A stretch of DNA of 41,922 bases from JALENY01 sp036310185 (GTDB taxonomy: Bacteria; Bacillota; Clostridia; Lachnospirales; Lachnospiraceae), in assembly GCA_036310185.1 (NCBI GenBank), contig JAXJSH010000137.1, forward strand, positions 1 to 41,922, written 5' to 3'. The notes under the pieces were generated by a model. It had not been told where the DNA came from. It made no database searches and worked only from the letters and a program-made list of their open reading frames with translations. Shown piece by piece: positions 8,658-17,876 of this stretch. Each line of letters starts with the position of its first letter. The first letter of the stretch is position 1. Made by a program: the position numbers and the translations under genes.

Positions 8658-8845
8658 AATTTTTTACACCTCACCTCCCCATATCATAACACGTATAACC
8701 CCCGTTTGCTACCTTGTGACTTTAATATAACAGGGGGTTTTTAAAATGAAAGTGGGAAAAATCTTAAGAGTTTCTTAACTTCCGGAACTCACACTCTTTC
8801 AAATCACTTACTGTATATTACTCCATCAACGGTAAACGCATTTAA

Positions 8846-8899
8846 ACAAAAATACCCATTCGCACAGCTGGCAAAATCAACTATACAAAATGGGTATTT
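8846..8899 (-). terminator. Terminator of the DUF4317 gene
   Basis: An 11-bp perfect stem AAATACCCATT/AATGGGTATTT with a 28-nt loop ends in TTTTTG on the minus strand, 35 nt after the stop. The loop is long, so efficiency is uncertain. The rest of the 8658-8934 gap holds the response-regulator upstream region, including a CCCCC/GGGGG pair around 8700-8740. Confidence 0.65.
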
Positions 8900-8934
8900 C
8901 CTCCATTATTCACAATTACTTATTATCTAATCGG

Positions 8935-10104
8935 TTAACATTCCGTATCTTCCGCATCAGACAATAGTCCGCCTTCTCTTCGGATGGTCCGCACATTCAT
9001 ACCATTTACTTCAATATGGTCATCCACCACAATAACCAGACACTGTTTTCCGTCGATCACTCTGGTTTCGATCAGATCCGTCCGCTCCGGATTTACTTTA
9101 ATTACTACATCCGGTGTCTTGATGCTAAAACTTCTGGTATCGGCAACATTCGCCGCCAGAAGCGGAGTCTCCTGCTCGATCACCTCATCGTACTGTTTCG
9201 TGATTTCTTCAATCTTTTCATCCGCAACGCCGCTCTCCTCAAGAATATGCCGTACATCCCATTTTGCCAACGGAACCGGATCCGGGTTTTCCTTGTTGCA
9301 TTCAATGATCTCATTCAGATTTTCATGAATGGAGCGCACAGTTTCATAATCGCATTCATCCCCCAGATTTTCTTCCAGCAGAGACTGAAAGGTCTCTTTC
9401 TGTCCTGTTGCCGACAACGGAACCACACAGCCCAGAACCTGATCCACAAAATCCTGCTGCAGTTCTTCCGGATTCTTTGAATAGTACAGCACACCGTGAA
9501 TATCCATATTCCGGTCGTTGAATGCAGGGAACAAAAAGCCTTTGGACGGCATATCAACCACCCAGTCACGGATGCGGTCCTCAATGCTGTTTTTCTCCAC
9601 ATTGTAACACAGGCCGGCCTTTGACAGGTTCACCGGACAGATGCTGCAGAGCACAAAATCGTATACATTATCCGATGCATCAAACATCTCGGAACCATCT
9701 GACGCTTTGCCCGGAATATCATAGGCCCCATGAATCAGAATTATGTAATAGTTCTCACCATAAATATAATGGTCAATCACCCGCTGATAAAATGCATTTA
9801 GAATTTCTTCCTCTTCCAGCCTGCTGTTTTTTAATTTAAGCAGAAATTCCTGAGTTCCGCCTTCATATTCCTGTTCAAGGGGAAATTCCATGTTCATCAG
9901 ATTTTTTCCCAGCGTTCCCGACAGAGTCTTTCTGAAAATCTCATAATATTTAAAGGCCTCTTCCTCCGTCAGCGATCCAAACGCTTCCTTAAAAGTCAGC
10001 TTAATTTCCTTATCTCCATCCACATAACAGCCGCAGATACGGGTAATTGCACTGTTATCCGGCTTAAACTGTTTCCGTATTTCCAAAATTTCTTTCTTAT
10101 TCAT
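8935..10104 (-). CDS. DUF4317 family protein
   Basis: 389 aa cytoplasmic protein with no signal peptide or membrane helix. The start MNKKEILEIRKQFKP and the ICGCYVD, YYIILIHGAYDIP and FLFPAFNDRNM segments fit the DUF4317 family, common in Lachnospiraceae and of unknown function. A run of acidic residues marks the centre and the C-terminus (IEVNGMNVRTI) looks like a small beta domain. It stands alone: terminator downstream, a palindrome and the GH13 gene upstream. I cannot assign a role. Confidence 0.8.
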   Translation of the reverse strand: MNKKEILEIRKQFKPDNSAITRICGCYVDGDKEIKLTFKEAFGSLTEEEAFKYYEIFRKTLSGTLGKNLMNMEFPLEQEYEGGTQEFLLKLKNSRLEEEEILNAFYQRVIDHYIYGENYYIILIHGAYDIPGKASDGSEMFDASDNVYDFVLCSICPVNLSKAGLCYNVEKNSIEDRIRDWVVDMPSKGFLFPAFNDRNMDIHGVLYYSKNPEELQQDFVDQVLGCVVPLSATGQKETFQSLLEENLGDECDYETVRSIHENLNEIIECNKENPDPVPLAKWDVRHILEESGVADEKIEEITKQYDEVIEQETPLLAANVADTRSFSIKTPDVVIKVNPERTDLIETRVIDGKQCLVIVVDDHIEVNGMNVRTIRREGGLLSDAEDTEC

Positions 10105-10218
10105 CTTTCTCTCCTCGCAAACTGCCTCTACTTGCCTGATTCCGGCATATCATCTTCATTTTTCTGAATCGTTACTTTTTTTATATGAAAGCCGATACAG
10201 GCAACGTTTTCTCATCAG

Positions 10219-10258
10219 ACATTCGGGGCAATACAGATATCTGCATTGCCCCGAATGT
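10219..10258. repeat. 40-bp near-perfect palindrome
   Basis: The two 20-bp arms (ACATTCGGGGCAATACAGAT and its complement) differ at one position and meet without a loop at GATATC. It lies 5 nt downstream of the GH13 stop. It could work as a transcription terminator or mRNA end hairpin, but neither strand has a T run after it. Confidence 0.8.
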
Positions 10259-10263
10259 GAAAC

Positions 10264-12366
10264 TTATTCTACACTTTTTAATAACACTCCGCTCTTTGGC
10301 GCCATCTCGATTTTCAAGATTCCCGCAACTGCCTGCACACGTTTTTTCTCCATAGAATAGCCGTCTGCTGTCGTACCGAATATCTGCTCCAGTTCGGTCG
10401 TCTCTGTTCTGGAGATACCGGCTGTCCAGACCGGCAGTTCCAGTGTGAGCGTTTCATTTCCTTTGTTGACGATCGTAACCATCTGCTCGTCATGATTAAA
10501 TCGGGCAAAACTGATATAATCCTGACCGGATTCAACGTCAACCAGTGATCCGGTTTTTAATAACGGATGCTCTTTGTGGATGCGGATAATGTCTTTATGA
10601 AACTGCAGCAGTTCCATATCCTCTTTCCCCCATGGATAGGTTCTGCGGTTGTCCGGATCTGTAAATCCGCATACCCCGACTTCATCACCGTAATAAATGG
10701 TCGGTGCTCCCGGAAATGTCATCTGAATCAATACAGCAAGACGCATGATTGATTTGTCCACGTTCTCACTTGCCGCCTGTGATCCAAGGTGTCCCACGCG
10801 GCCCACCTTGCGGTTTGTTCTGGTCAGAAATCTGGAATGATCGTGGTTGGACAGCTCATTCATGGCACACTGGATAGACGGTCCGGTAAAACTGCACAGG
10901 TGATAACGCATCGCTTCCCGGAAGGATACTCCATTTCCGTCCAGATCCCAGCGGTATTCATCGCTGTGTTTCTCCATGCCGGTCAGGAACCAGGTGACCG
11001 GTTCCATGAACGCATCGTAGTTCATGACCGTATCCCATTCATTGCCCTGAAGCCACGGAGTCGGATCTCCATAATGTTCTGCAATAATGATTGCGTTCGG
11101 GTTCGCCTCTTTTACGCTTTTGCGGAATTGCTGCCAGAAATAGTGATTATATTCCTGACTGAATCCCAGATCTGCCGCCACGTCAAGACGCCATCCGTCC
11201 ACATTATAAGGCGGGGAAACCCATTTTTTTGCAATTCGCATAATGTATTTAAACAATTTGTCCGATGACTCATAATTCAGTTTCGGCAGTGTATCATGTC
11301 CCCACCAGCCATCGTAAAACTCATTGTACGGCCATGCATGTTCATTGTTGAACTTGAAAAAGGTACGATAAGGACTTTCCTGTGTAATGTAAGCCCCTTT
11401 TTCATAACCAAGTTCATTTTCATAGATTCTCTCACGGTCCAGCCACTTGTTGAAAGAACCGCAGTGATTGAACACACCGTCAAGAATCAGTTTCATGCCC
11501 CGTTTGTGGAGTTCTTCCACCAGTTTGATCAGCACCTGATTGCTGGCTTCCAGATTGTCAATGCCGGTTACACGCTTGATGTAACGGCTGGCATGCTGGT
11601 TATCGTAATCTCCGTGCCAGAGCAGATTTCCCTCATCCTCCACGATTTTTCCGTAATGTGGATCCACATAATCATAATCCTGAATATCATATTTATGGTT
11701 GGACGGTGACACGAAAATGGGATTCAGATACAGAACCTCGATTCCCAGATCCTGCAGATAATCCAGTTTGTCGATGATACCCTGCAGGTCTCCGCCGTAG
11801 AACTCACGCACGCCCATGGCTGCCGGCGGCTTGTCCCAATCTTCCACTTTTACGCTGTAATCGCCGATATAGCTGTATTCCCGCGTCTCCACATCGTTGG
11901 TTTTGTCTCCGTTGTAAAAACGGTCCACAAAAACCTGATACATAACGGCTCCTCTTGACCACTCCGGTACGGAAAAATCCGGAGAAATCATAAAGGAATA
12001 GTATTCTTTCAGATCTCTGGTAACACCCAGCTGGTTATAGTAACATCTCAGTTCTTCGATCTGTAACTCAAAATAGTAGCGGACTACCTCTTTTTCCACA
12101 TGAATAGTGGTAGCATAATAATCAAAACTGCCTCTGCGCTCTTCCAGTTCCATCTCCTGTCTCAGTGCGCCGCTGATCAGATAAACTTTATCTACATTGT
12201 TTTTCAAAGTACGAATACGTATTTTGACGTCATCACCGGCCTTTGGCTGAAATGGAGTGCGGTACTGTTCCGTCTCATCGCTGAAAACTCCGCGTTTGTT
12301 AAAAACCGGGCGCATATGTGATACATACTCCTGTCTTTTCAAAACGTTAATGTAATTTTGTGGCAT
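10264..12366 (-). CDS. Neopullulanase / maltogenic-amylase-like GH13 glycosidase
   Basis: 700 aa, cytoplasmic (no signal peptide). The N-terminal ~135 residues resemble the CBM34-type domain of the neopullulanase subfamily, followed by a GH13 barrel. In the 700-aa numbering, region I is DGVFNH (296-301), region II GWRLDVA with nucleophile D395, region III IIAEHYG with acid/base E430, region IV NELSNHDHSRF with D509, and region V LPKLNY as in neopullulanases. It would cut alpha-1,4 (and some alpha-1,6) bonds in maltodextrins or cyclodextrins taken into the cell. The ATG at 12366 avoids overlap with ftsH; its GAGG is ~12 nt away, and a longer form overlapping ftsH by 41 nt cannot be excluded. 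Confidence 0.9.
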   Translation of the reverse strand: MPQNYINVLKRQEYVSHMRPVFNKRGVFSDETEQYRTPFQPKAGDDVKIRIRTLKNNVDKVYLISGALRQEMELEERRGSFDYYATTIHVEKEVVRYYFELQIEELRCYYNQLGVTRDLKEYYSFMISPDFSVPEWSRGAVMYQVFVDRFYNGDKTNDVETREYSYIGDYSVKVEDWDKPPAAMGVREFYGGDLQGIIDKLDYLQDLGIEVLYLNPIFVSPSNHKYDIQDYDYVDPHYGKIVEDEGNLLWHGDYDNQHASRYIKRVTGIDNLEASNQVLIKLVEELHKRGMKLILDGVFNHCGSFNKWLDRERIYENELGYEKGAYITQESPYRTFFKFNNEHAWPYNEFYDGWWGHDTLPKLNYESSDKLFKYIMRIAKKWVSPPYNVDGWRLDVAADLGFSQEYNHYFWQQFRKSVKEANPNAIIIAEHYGDPTPWLQGNEWDTVMNYDAFMEPVTWFLTGMEKHSDEYRWDLDGNGVSFREAMRYHLCSFTGPSIQCAMNELSNHDHSRFLTRTNRKVGRVGHLGSQAASENVDKSIMRLAVLIQMTFPGAPTIYYGDEVGVCGFTDPDNRRTYPWGKEDMELLQFHKDIIRIHKEHPLLKTGSLVDVESGQDYISFARFNHDEQMVTIVNKGNETLTLELPVWTAGISRTETTELEQIFGTTADGYSMEKKRVQAVAGILKIEMAPKSGVLLKSVE

Positions 12367-12394
12367 TATGGCTGTCTTCCTCTCCTCATTTTCA

Positions 12395-14206
12395 TCATCT
12401 CTGCTCAAACAGCGCTTCGAATTCTTCCCGACCAATCTTTTCCTTTTCTAAAAGAAGTTCTGCACAGCGGTCAAGGACATCCCGGTGAGATGTGATAATT
12501 TCTTTTGCTTTTGCATAGCAGCCATCGATAATCTGTTTGACTTCTTCATCAATGGTGCTGGCCACAGCTTCGCTGTAGTCTCTTGTATGGCCCCAGTCGC
12601 GGCCGATAAATACTTCATTTTCATCATCGTAGCAGATCATGCCGACTTTGCTGGACATACCATATTTGGTGACCATGGCGCGGGCAGTCTGTGTTGCCAC
12701 TTTGATATCCTGGGATGCTCCCGTCGTAATATCGTCAAATACCAGTTCTTCTGCCACACGGCCACCGAAATCAACGATGATGTCCTGCAGCATTTTTCCT
12801 CTGGTATTAAACATTTCATCTTTCTCCGGCAATGGCATGGTATAACCTGCAGCCCCTGTTCCGGTCGGAATAATGGATACGGTATACACCGGTCCAACAT
12901 CCGGAAGCACATGAAACAGTATCGCATGTCCTGCTTCGTGATATGCGGTAATTCTCTTTTCTTTTTCAGAAATAACGCGGCTCTTTTTCTCTGCACCGAT
13001 ACCTACTTTGATAAATGCCTGACGGATATCGCTCTGCATGACATAATTACGACCTTCTTTTGCCGCACCGATCGCCGCTTCGTTCAAAAGATTCTCCAGA
13101 TCTGCTCCGGTAAATCCGGCTGTTGTCTGAGCAACCTGTTTCAGATCCACATCTTCTGCCAGCGGTTTGTCCTTGGCATGGACTCTTAAGATTTCTTCTC
13201 TTCCTTTTATATCCGGTTTTCCAACCCCGATCTTCCGGTCAAAACGACCCGGACGCAGAATGGCCGGATCCAGAATATCCACACGGTTGGTGGCTGCCAT
13301 CACGATGATACCTTCATTCACACCAAAGCCATCCATCTCAACCAGCAGCTGGTTCAGCGTCTGCTCACGCTCATCGTGACCGCCGCCCATTCCGGTTCCT
13401 CGTCTTCTTGCAACCGCATCGATCTCATCGATAAACACGATACATGGATGATTTCTCTTTGCCTCCTCAAAAAGATCACGGACACGGGAAGCACCCACAC
13501 CAACAAACATTTCCACAAAATCAGAACCGGAAATACTGAAAAAGGGAACGCCTGCCTCACCGGCAACCGCCTTTGCGATCAGTGTTTTACCGGTACCCGG
13601 AGGTCCCACCAAAAGCACGCCTTTCGGGATTCTGGCGCCAACTTTTGTATATTTCTGTGGATTTTTCAGAAAGTCGACCACTTCCACCAGGTCTTCTTTT
13701 TCTTCTTCCAGTCCGGCAACGTCTTTGAATGTAACCTTTTTATCCGCATCGGTGCTGAGTCTTGCACGGCTCTTTCCGAAATTCATCATCTTGGAATTGG
13801 AACCTCCGCTCATCTGGCGGGTCATCATGGAAAACATAAATACGACCAGCAGCACAACCAGAATCATGGGCAGAACGGTTGTCAAAAACGTATTATCCGC
13901 CGGAATATCCCGAACCAGGGGATCCACACCATACTCCTGGCAGACATCCTGAATTTCTTTCACATCCAGCACATAAAACTGCTTTTCATCACCGCCTGTA
14001 AATTCCACAGATACCTGTCCGGTATCGTTATTTCCATTGGGCTGAATCTCAACACTCTCAACTTTTTCCTGATCCAGAGCCGAAACCAGCTGCTCGTACG
14101 AAAACTGGTCTTCCAGGCCTATCTGGTTAAAGAAATAGCGATAGCCCATAAATACGATCAGCACAATAACAATATAAACTGCAATACCACTAAACTGTTT
14201 TTTCAC
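12395..14206 (-). CDS. ftsH: ATP-dependent zinc metalloprotease FtsH
   Basis: 603 aa. TM1 at about 7-24, extracytoplasmic domain, TM2 at about 108-128, then AAA+ domain with Walker A GPPGTGKT (201-208), Walker B VFIDEID (257-263) and the SRH segment around ATNRVDILDPAILRPGRFDR, and the zinc protease motif HEAGH (423-427). It degrades unassembled membrane proteins and regulatory proteins at the membrane. The start is GTG at 14206 with AAAGGAG 7 nt upstream. It follows hpt by 12 nt, the standard tilS-hpt-ftsH order of Firmicutes. The C-terminus ends soon after the protease domain (EALFEQR). Confidence 0.98.
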   Translation of the reverse strand: MKKQFSGIAVYIVIVLIVFMGYRYFFNQIGLEDQFSYEQLVSALDQEKVESVEIQPNGNNDTGQVSVEFTGGDEKQFYVLDVKEIQDVCQEYGVDPLVRDIPADNTFLTTVLPMILVVLLVVFMFSMMTRQMSGGSNSKMMNFGKSRARLSTDADKKVTFKDVAGLEEEKEDLVEVVDFLKNPQKYTKVGARIPKGVLLVGPPGTGKTLIAKAVAGEAGVPFFSISGSDFVEMFVGVGASRVRDLFEEAKRNHPCIVFIDEIDAVARRRGTGMGGGHDEREQTLNQLLVEMDGFGVNEGIIVMAATNRVDILDPAILRPGRFDRKIGVGKPDIKGREEILRVHAKDKPLAEDVDLKQVAQTTAGFTGADLENLLNEAAIGAAKEGRNYVMQSDIRQAFIKVGIGAEKKSRVISEKEKRITAYHEAGHAILFHVLPDVGPVYTVSIIPTGTGAAGYTMPLPEKDEMFNTRGKMLQDIIVDFGGRVAEELVFDDITTGASQDIKVATQTARAMVTKYGMSSKVGMICYDDENEVFIGRDWGHTRDYSEAVASTIDEEVKQIIDGCYAKAKEIITSHRDVLDRCAELLLEKEKIGREEFEALFEQR

Positions 14207-14218
14207 AATAGTCTCCTT

Positions 14219-14740
14219 TTATAATTCTACTACTCCTATGTAGGGCAGATTCCGGTATTTCTGGGCATAGTCCAGTCCGTAGCCAACTACAAATTCATCT
14301 GGAATCTCAAAGCAGGTATAATCCACTTTTACATCTCTTTCACGACGATCTGGTTTGTCCAGAAGGGTACATAATCTGAGACTTGCCGGTTTACGCTGTT
14401 TTAAGATCTCCAGCAGATAACTCAGCGTACGTCCGGAATCAATGATATCTTCCACAACAATAACATCTTTGCCTTCCAGCGGCTGATCCAGATCCTTCAC
14501 GATCCGAACCACTCCGCTGCTTTTGGTATCATCGCCATAGCTGGATACGGACATGAAGTCAAAACTTACCGGAACGGTAATGCGTTTTGCCAGTTCGCAC
14601 ATAAAAAATACGCCGCCTTTTAAAACGCAGATCATATGAATTTCTTTTCCCTGATAATCCTCATTGATTTTTTTGCTGATTTCCAGAATTCTTTCGTTTA
14701 CATCCTGCTCTGAGATTAATACTCTTATTTTTTCACTCAT
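14219..14740 (-). CDS. hpt: Hypoxanthine phosphoribosyltransferase
   Basis: 173 aa. The PRPP-binding motif VVEDIIDSGRT lies at about 95-105, and the LKGGVFFMCELA loop and SSYGDDTKSSG flexible loop are in the expected places. It salvages hypoxanthine (and guanine) to nucleotides. The ribosome binding site AAGGAGG sits inside the end of tilS, and the two genes overlap by 8 nt, so translation is likely coupled. It is part of the tilS-hpt-ftsH operon. Confidence 0.97.
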   Translation of the reverse strand: MSEKIRVLISEQDVNERILEISKKINEDYQGKEIHMICVLKGGVFFMCELAKRITVPVSFDFMSVSSYGDDTKSSGVVRIVKDLDQPLEGKDVIVVEDIIDSGRTLSYLLEILKQRKPASLRLCTLLDKPDRRERDVKVDYTCFEIPDEFVVGYGLDYAQKYRNLPYIGVVEL

Positions 14741-16211
14741 GAACGGTTCCTCCTTGTATTTGTATTTTTAAAACAGATTCTGTATCATTCAAAACTTTGT
14801 ACGCCTCACTGATCCGATAACCGATCACCCAGAGTACCTCACTTCCCGCACACAAAAGCAAAATCTGATCCCGCTCTTCCCTCGGAATCTTGCAGTCGAT
14901 CAGGTAATCTTTCAGTTTTTTCCGGCCGCCGTTTCGATTCACCACCAGAAAATCCCCCGGTTTTCTTGTTCTGAGCACAAGTTTGTCATTTATTTTATCA
15001 TAATTCAGCCATTTCGTATATGATTTTTCCGGAATTATCTGGTGCTTATTTTCCTCCAGAATACAGGAAATCTGCATATTACCGATTTTCTGTACCCCTG
15101 GAACAGTCAGTTCTGCGCAGATATCCCCACCTTCTTCTTTCCGTTTTTGCCAGTCACGTTTTCCCCGGCCGTCCTGTTCCTGTTGATTTGTGCCATCCGG
15201 ACATACTTCCTCATGTTCCTGCTTTTTCTCCAGTTCCCTGTCACGGCGGATGCAAAGCTGTTCATACCCCCGTTTTGCTGTCAGCCCGCTCGGAAGACGG
15301 ACCTGTTTTCCGACCTGTTTTTCACTCAGTTCCCGGACCGCATTCAGATGAATCCTGGTAAAATCCTTTAAACTGCCGGTAATCTTATAAATACAACGGC
15401 GAATGACAAGATTCTGTAAAAAAGCAGGAATATCCGCATCAAACAGTTTTTCTGAAATGATCTGTTGCGTATCCTGATCCTGTACATGCTGCCTGTACAA
15501 CTGCTCTGCCTGCTTTTCCAGGTAAGTCTGCACTTCATCCAGTTCTGCTGAAGTCTCTGCCATATGGGCAACCGTCTGCGCATTAACTTCTTTTTCCAGA
15601 TATTCCACTACATGATGCCGGATCTTATTTCTGGTATAATCATCTTCCTGATTTGTGCTGTCTGTAACATACTTTATGTTATTTTCATTTAAATAATGCT
15701 CAATTTCCTGCCGTTTCATACCCAAAAGAGGACGAATTATTTTTCCGCGCCTGGAGCGGATACCGACCAGCCCTTTCATGCCGGTCCCCCGCACCAGATG
15801 ATAGATCATGGTCTCAGCAAGATCATTCTGATGATGGGCCAGTGCAATTTTCGTTGCTCCCCAAGTCCGGCAGCAATTTTCAAATACTTCATAACGTGCC
15901 AGACGGCCGGCCTCCTCCGTACTGATTTTCCGGTCTGCTGCCAGTTTTTTCACATCCACAGAAACCAGCTCAAAGGGCAGTTCATACTGACTGCACAGTT
16001 CCCCCACATACCGGGCATCCCGGTCTGCCTCCGCACCCCGCAGATTATGATGCACATGAACCACACTGATTTTAAAATCTGTCTCTTCCTTATACTTAAG
16101 CAGCAGAAAAAGGAGGTACACCGAATCCGCTCCTCCTGAAACTCCTGCAACCACATGGTCACCTTTTTCAATTAGCTTCTGCTGCCTGATATATTCCAGC
16201 GCTTTTTTCAT
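14733..16211 (-). CDS. tilS: tRNA(Ile)-lysidine synthase TilS
   Basis: 492 aa. The N-terminal PP-loop ATPase domain shows SGGADS at 25-30, with HVHHNLRG and ALAHHQNDLAETMIYHLVRGTG as conserved family segments. The C-terminal domain has the RKPGDF and KKLKDYLIDCKIPREERD motifs of TilS. The enzyme attaches lysine to C34 of tRNA-Ile(CAU) so that it reads AUA. A hydrophilic insert rich in Glu, Lys and Gln lies between the middle and C-terminal domains (about 325-365) and is not conserved in well-known TilS. It starts 14 nt after the SpoIIE-type gene. Confidence 0.96.
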   Translation of the reverse strand: MKKALEYIRQQKLIEKGDHVVAGVSGGADSVYLLFLLLKYKEETDFKISVVHVHHNLRGAEADRDARYVGELCSQYELPFELVSVDVKKLAADRKISTEEAGRLARYEVFENCCRTWGATKIALAHHQNDLAETMIYHLVRGTGMKGLVGIRSRRGKIIRPLLGMKRQEIEHYLNENNIKYVTDSTNQEDDYTRNKIRHHVVEYLEKEVNAQTVAHMAETSAELDEVQTYLEKQAEQLYRQHVQDQDTQQIISEKLFDADIPAFLQNLVIRRCIYKITGSLKDFTRIHLNAVRELSEKQVGKQVRLPSGLTAKRGYEQLCIRRDRELEKKQEHEEVCPDGTNQQEQDGRGKRDWQKRKEEGGDICAELTVPGVQKIGNMQISCILEENKHQIIPEKSYTKWLNYDKINDKLVLRTRKPGDFLVVNRNGGRKKLKDYLIDCKIPREERDQILLLCAGSEVLWVIGYRISEAYKVLNDTESVLKIQIQGGTVHE

Positions 16212-16225
16212 CTCTTTGTATCCTC

Positions 16226-17434
16226 TTAAGAATTATTCCACATACCGGCCACAAGAACCGTCATATCGTCCATGGCCCTGTAATTATTAAAACTCATGAC
16301 CCGCTCCAGAATCACACGTCCCATCTCCTTTGGACTGCGGTTTTTTGTGGTCATGATGATTTCCTTCATAGTCTCTTCTTCCTTTTCAAAAGGAAGCGCA
16401 TCCAGCACCCCATCCGTTACCATGATCAGATAATCCCCCGGGTACAGTTTTTTTGACAACACTTCATAATCAGCCTGCTGCAGAAGCCCCACTGCCAGAC
16501 TGGTGGATGTTATGGTCTCCACCCACTCGCTCCGTTTGATAAAAGTGGTTGCCGCACCGGCTTTCAAAAACTCACAGACGCCCGTATACAGATTCAGCGT
16601 ACAGATGTCTACCGTGGAATACATGTCCCCGTCCTGACCGAGCACCAATGCCGAATTGATCATCTTTGCCGCTGTTTCTTTTGAAAAGCCGGAATCCAGA
16701 AACTGTTCCAGAAGATCCACCACCTGCTCACTCTCCTGACAGGCCAGAAGACCGCTTCCCATTCCATCCGCAAGGCAGAGTATGGTTTCTCCTTCCCGCT
16801 GGGTCATGCAGGCAAAATTATCTCCGGACACATTGGAACTGTCCTTTGCAGCCCGCGCCACCCCGTACATAACCCGGAAATTCACCTCTTCTGCAAAACG
16901 AATGATATTCTCACGCTCATTGACAATTCTCCTGCTCTCCGCCACCGGCATCATACGTTTTCCCGCAACACTGCTTAAAATCTGCGCAACCTCCGTGACC
17001 GGTATACACTGACCGCCCTTTGTGCAGACATTCAGAATGATCTGTTCGCTTCCGTCCTGATATGCGATCCGCCACGCCTGCTTTAACAAAATCCGCTCTT
17101 TCTTTAAAGTACGCATCAGCTGATCATACAGATCCACCGGCAGCATCGTAATATGATAGAATTCCTCCGCCATCTTTTTTAAAATATGGCTCATTTCATC
17201 CAGCTGTTCTGCCACTGCAATCTGATTCAGATTGGAACTGTTGGTCATCCGGTAAAAACTCTCTGCCAGACGTTCAAAAGATTCTGCATATTTTTCCATT
17301 TTCATCTTCTGCGGGTGATTGTCGTAAATGGTCTCCACCTGGGTGGTTTTTCTTCCTGATGAAATAATTTTTGCCATGTCCCGAATAAGCAGTAATGCGC
17401 TAATTCCGAGCATGGCAAGTATCCACTCTCGCAT
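16226..17434 (-). CDS. SpoIIE-type PP2C phosphatase, short form
   Basis: 402 aa. One TM helix at about 4-18, a helical linker (40-120), a small middle domain, and a SpoIIE-type PP2C domain from ~185. Metal-binding aspartates are visible: D205 (VSGDNF), D223 (ADGMGSG), D341 (VTDGVLD), and DD389-390 (MDDMTV). In B. subtilis SpoIIE dephosphorylates SpoIIAA to activate sigma-F in the forespore. The position between divIC and tilS is the classic spoIIE locus. The protein is about half the length of B. subtilis SpoIIE and lacks its ten-helix membrane part. The ATG follows AAGGGGGAGA. Its promoter has Spo0A-type features (17472-17537). Confidence 0.9.
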   Translation of the reverse strand: MREWILAMLGISALLLIRDMAKIISSGRKTTQVETIYDNHPQKMKMEKYAESFERLAESFYRMTNSSNLNQIAVAEQLDEMSHILKKMAEEFYHITMLPVDLYDQLMRTLKKERILLKQAWRIAYQDGSEQIILNVCTKGGQCIPVTEVAQILSSVAGKRMMPVAESRRIVNERENIIRFAEEVNFRVMYGVARAAKDSSNVSGDNFACMTQREGETILCLADGMGSGLLACQESEQVVDLLEQFLDSGFSKETAAKMINSALVLGQDGDMYSTVDICTLNLYTGVCEFLKAGAATTFIKRSEWVETITSTSLAVGLLQQADYEVLSKKLYPGDYLIMVTDGVLDALPFEKEEETMKEIIMTTKNRSPKEMGRVILERVMSFNNYRAMDDMTVLVAGMWNNS

Positions 17435-17471
17435 CCATTCTCCCCCTTACCAGAAATTCTGTTAAGAGAGT

Positions 17472-17537
17472 ATTATAGACGACACCATATGAAATGTTTG
17501 TCAAATCAACAGCGGAATTTTCAAAAACTTTTCGACA
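17472..17537 (-). promoter_or_regulatory. Spo0A-type promoter of the spoIIE-like gene
   Basis: On the minus strand a -35 TTGACA (17499-17504) and -10 TATAAT (17472-17477) are both perfect but 21 bp apart. A perfect Spo0A box TGTCGAA lies at 17531-17537, 26 bp upstream of the -35, and TGACAAA, one mismatch from a box, overlaps the -35. Spo0A-activated spoIIE and spoIIG promoters of B. subtilis have the same extended spacing. The -10 is 37 nt before the ATG. Confidence 0.75.
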
Positions 17538-17543
17538 TATCCG

Positions 17544-17876
17544 CTATTCTTCCGCTTTGAAAATGATCTCATTCTCTTTCAGCAGACCCAGCTTTTCCTG
17601 CGCTGCTTTTTCGATATATTCATCGGTCTGCATATACTCTTCCAGCTCGTCGATCTCTTTTGTACGCTGCTGCTGTTCTTCGATCTGTTCTGCGATCTGA
17701 TCCATCTTTTCCTCATTGGAATCAATGCGTTCCTGAAGACTGTTGCCCTGATAAAGCAGCACACCAAAAAGCATACACACAATCAGCGAAATACCTATCA
17801 TGGTATACTTATTCTGCCTTGTGTGTACGCCTGCTCTTGCCTTTTTTCTTCTTCTTTTTTTTAAAGATTTCCCCAT
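17544..17876 (-). CDS. divIC: Septum formation initiator DivIC/FtsB family
   Basis: 110 aa. A very basic N-terminus (KKRRRKKAR) is followed by one TM helix at about 26-43 and an extracytoplasmic coiled coil (45-85) ending in the EKAAQEKLGLLKENEIIF signature of DivIC/FtsB proteins. It belongs to the division complex with FtsL and DivIB. The ATG at 17876 lies inside yabQ, giving a 68-nt overlap in another frame; the site before it (GGGGA) is modest. A start at M26 (17801) would remove the overlap but also the cytoplasmic tail. The order yabP-yabQ-divIC-spoIIE is conserved in Firmicutes. Confidence 0.9.
   Translation of the reverse strand: MGKSLKKRRRKKARAGVHTRQNKYTMIGISLIVCMLFGVLLYQGNSLQERIDSNEEKMDQIAEQIEEQQQRTKEIDELEEYMQTDEYIEKAAQEKLGLLKENEIIFKAEE

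Noticed and set aside
8690..8745. CCCCC/GGGGG pair upstream of the response regulator as a terminator
   Set aside because: The loop is about 30 nt and the stem is 7 bp, so it is not a convincing hairpin. It overlaps the regulator's promoter region.
12367..12435. Longer N-terminus of the GH13 enzyme
   Set aside because: The extra 23 codons overlap the ftsH end and have no family similarity. MPQNY at 12366 is the better start, although its ribosome site is not ideal.
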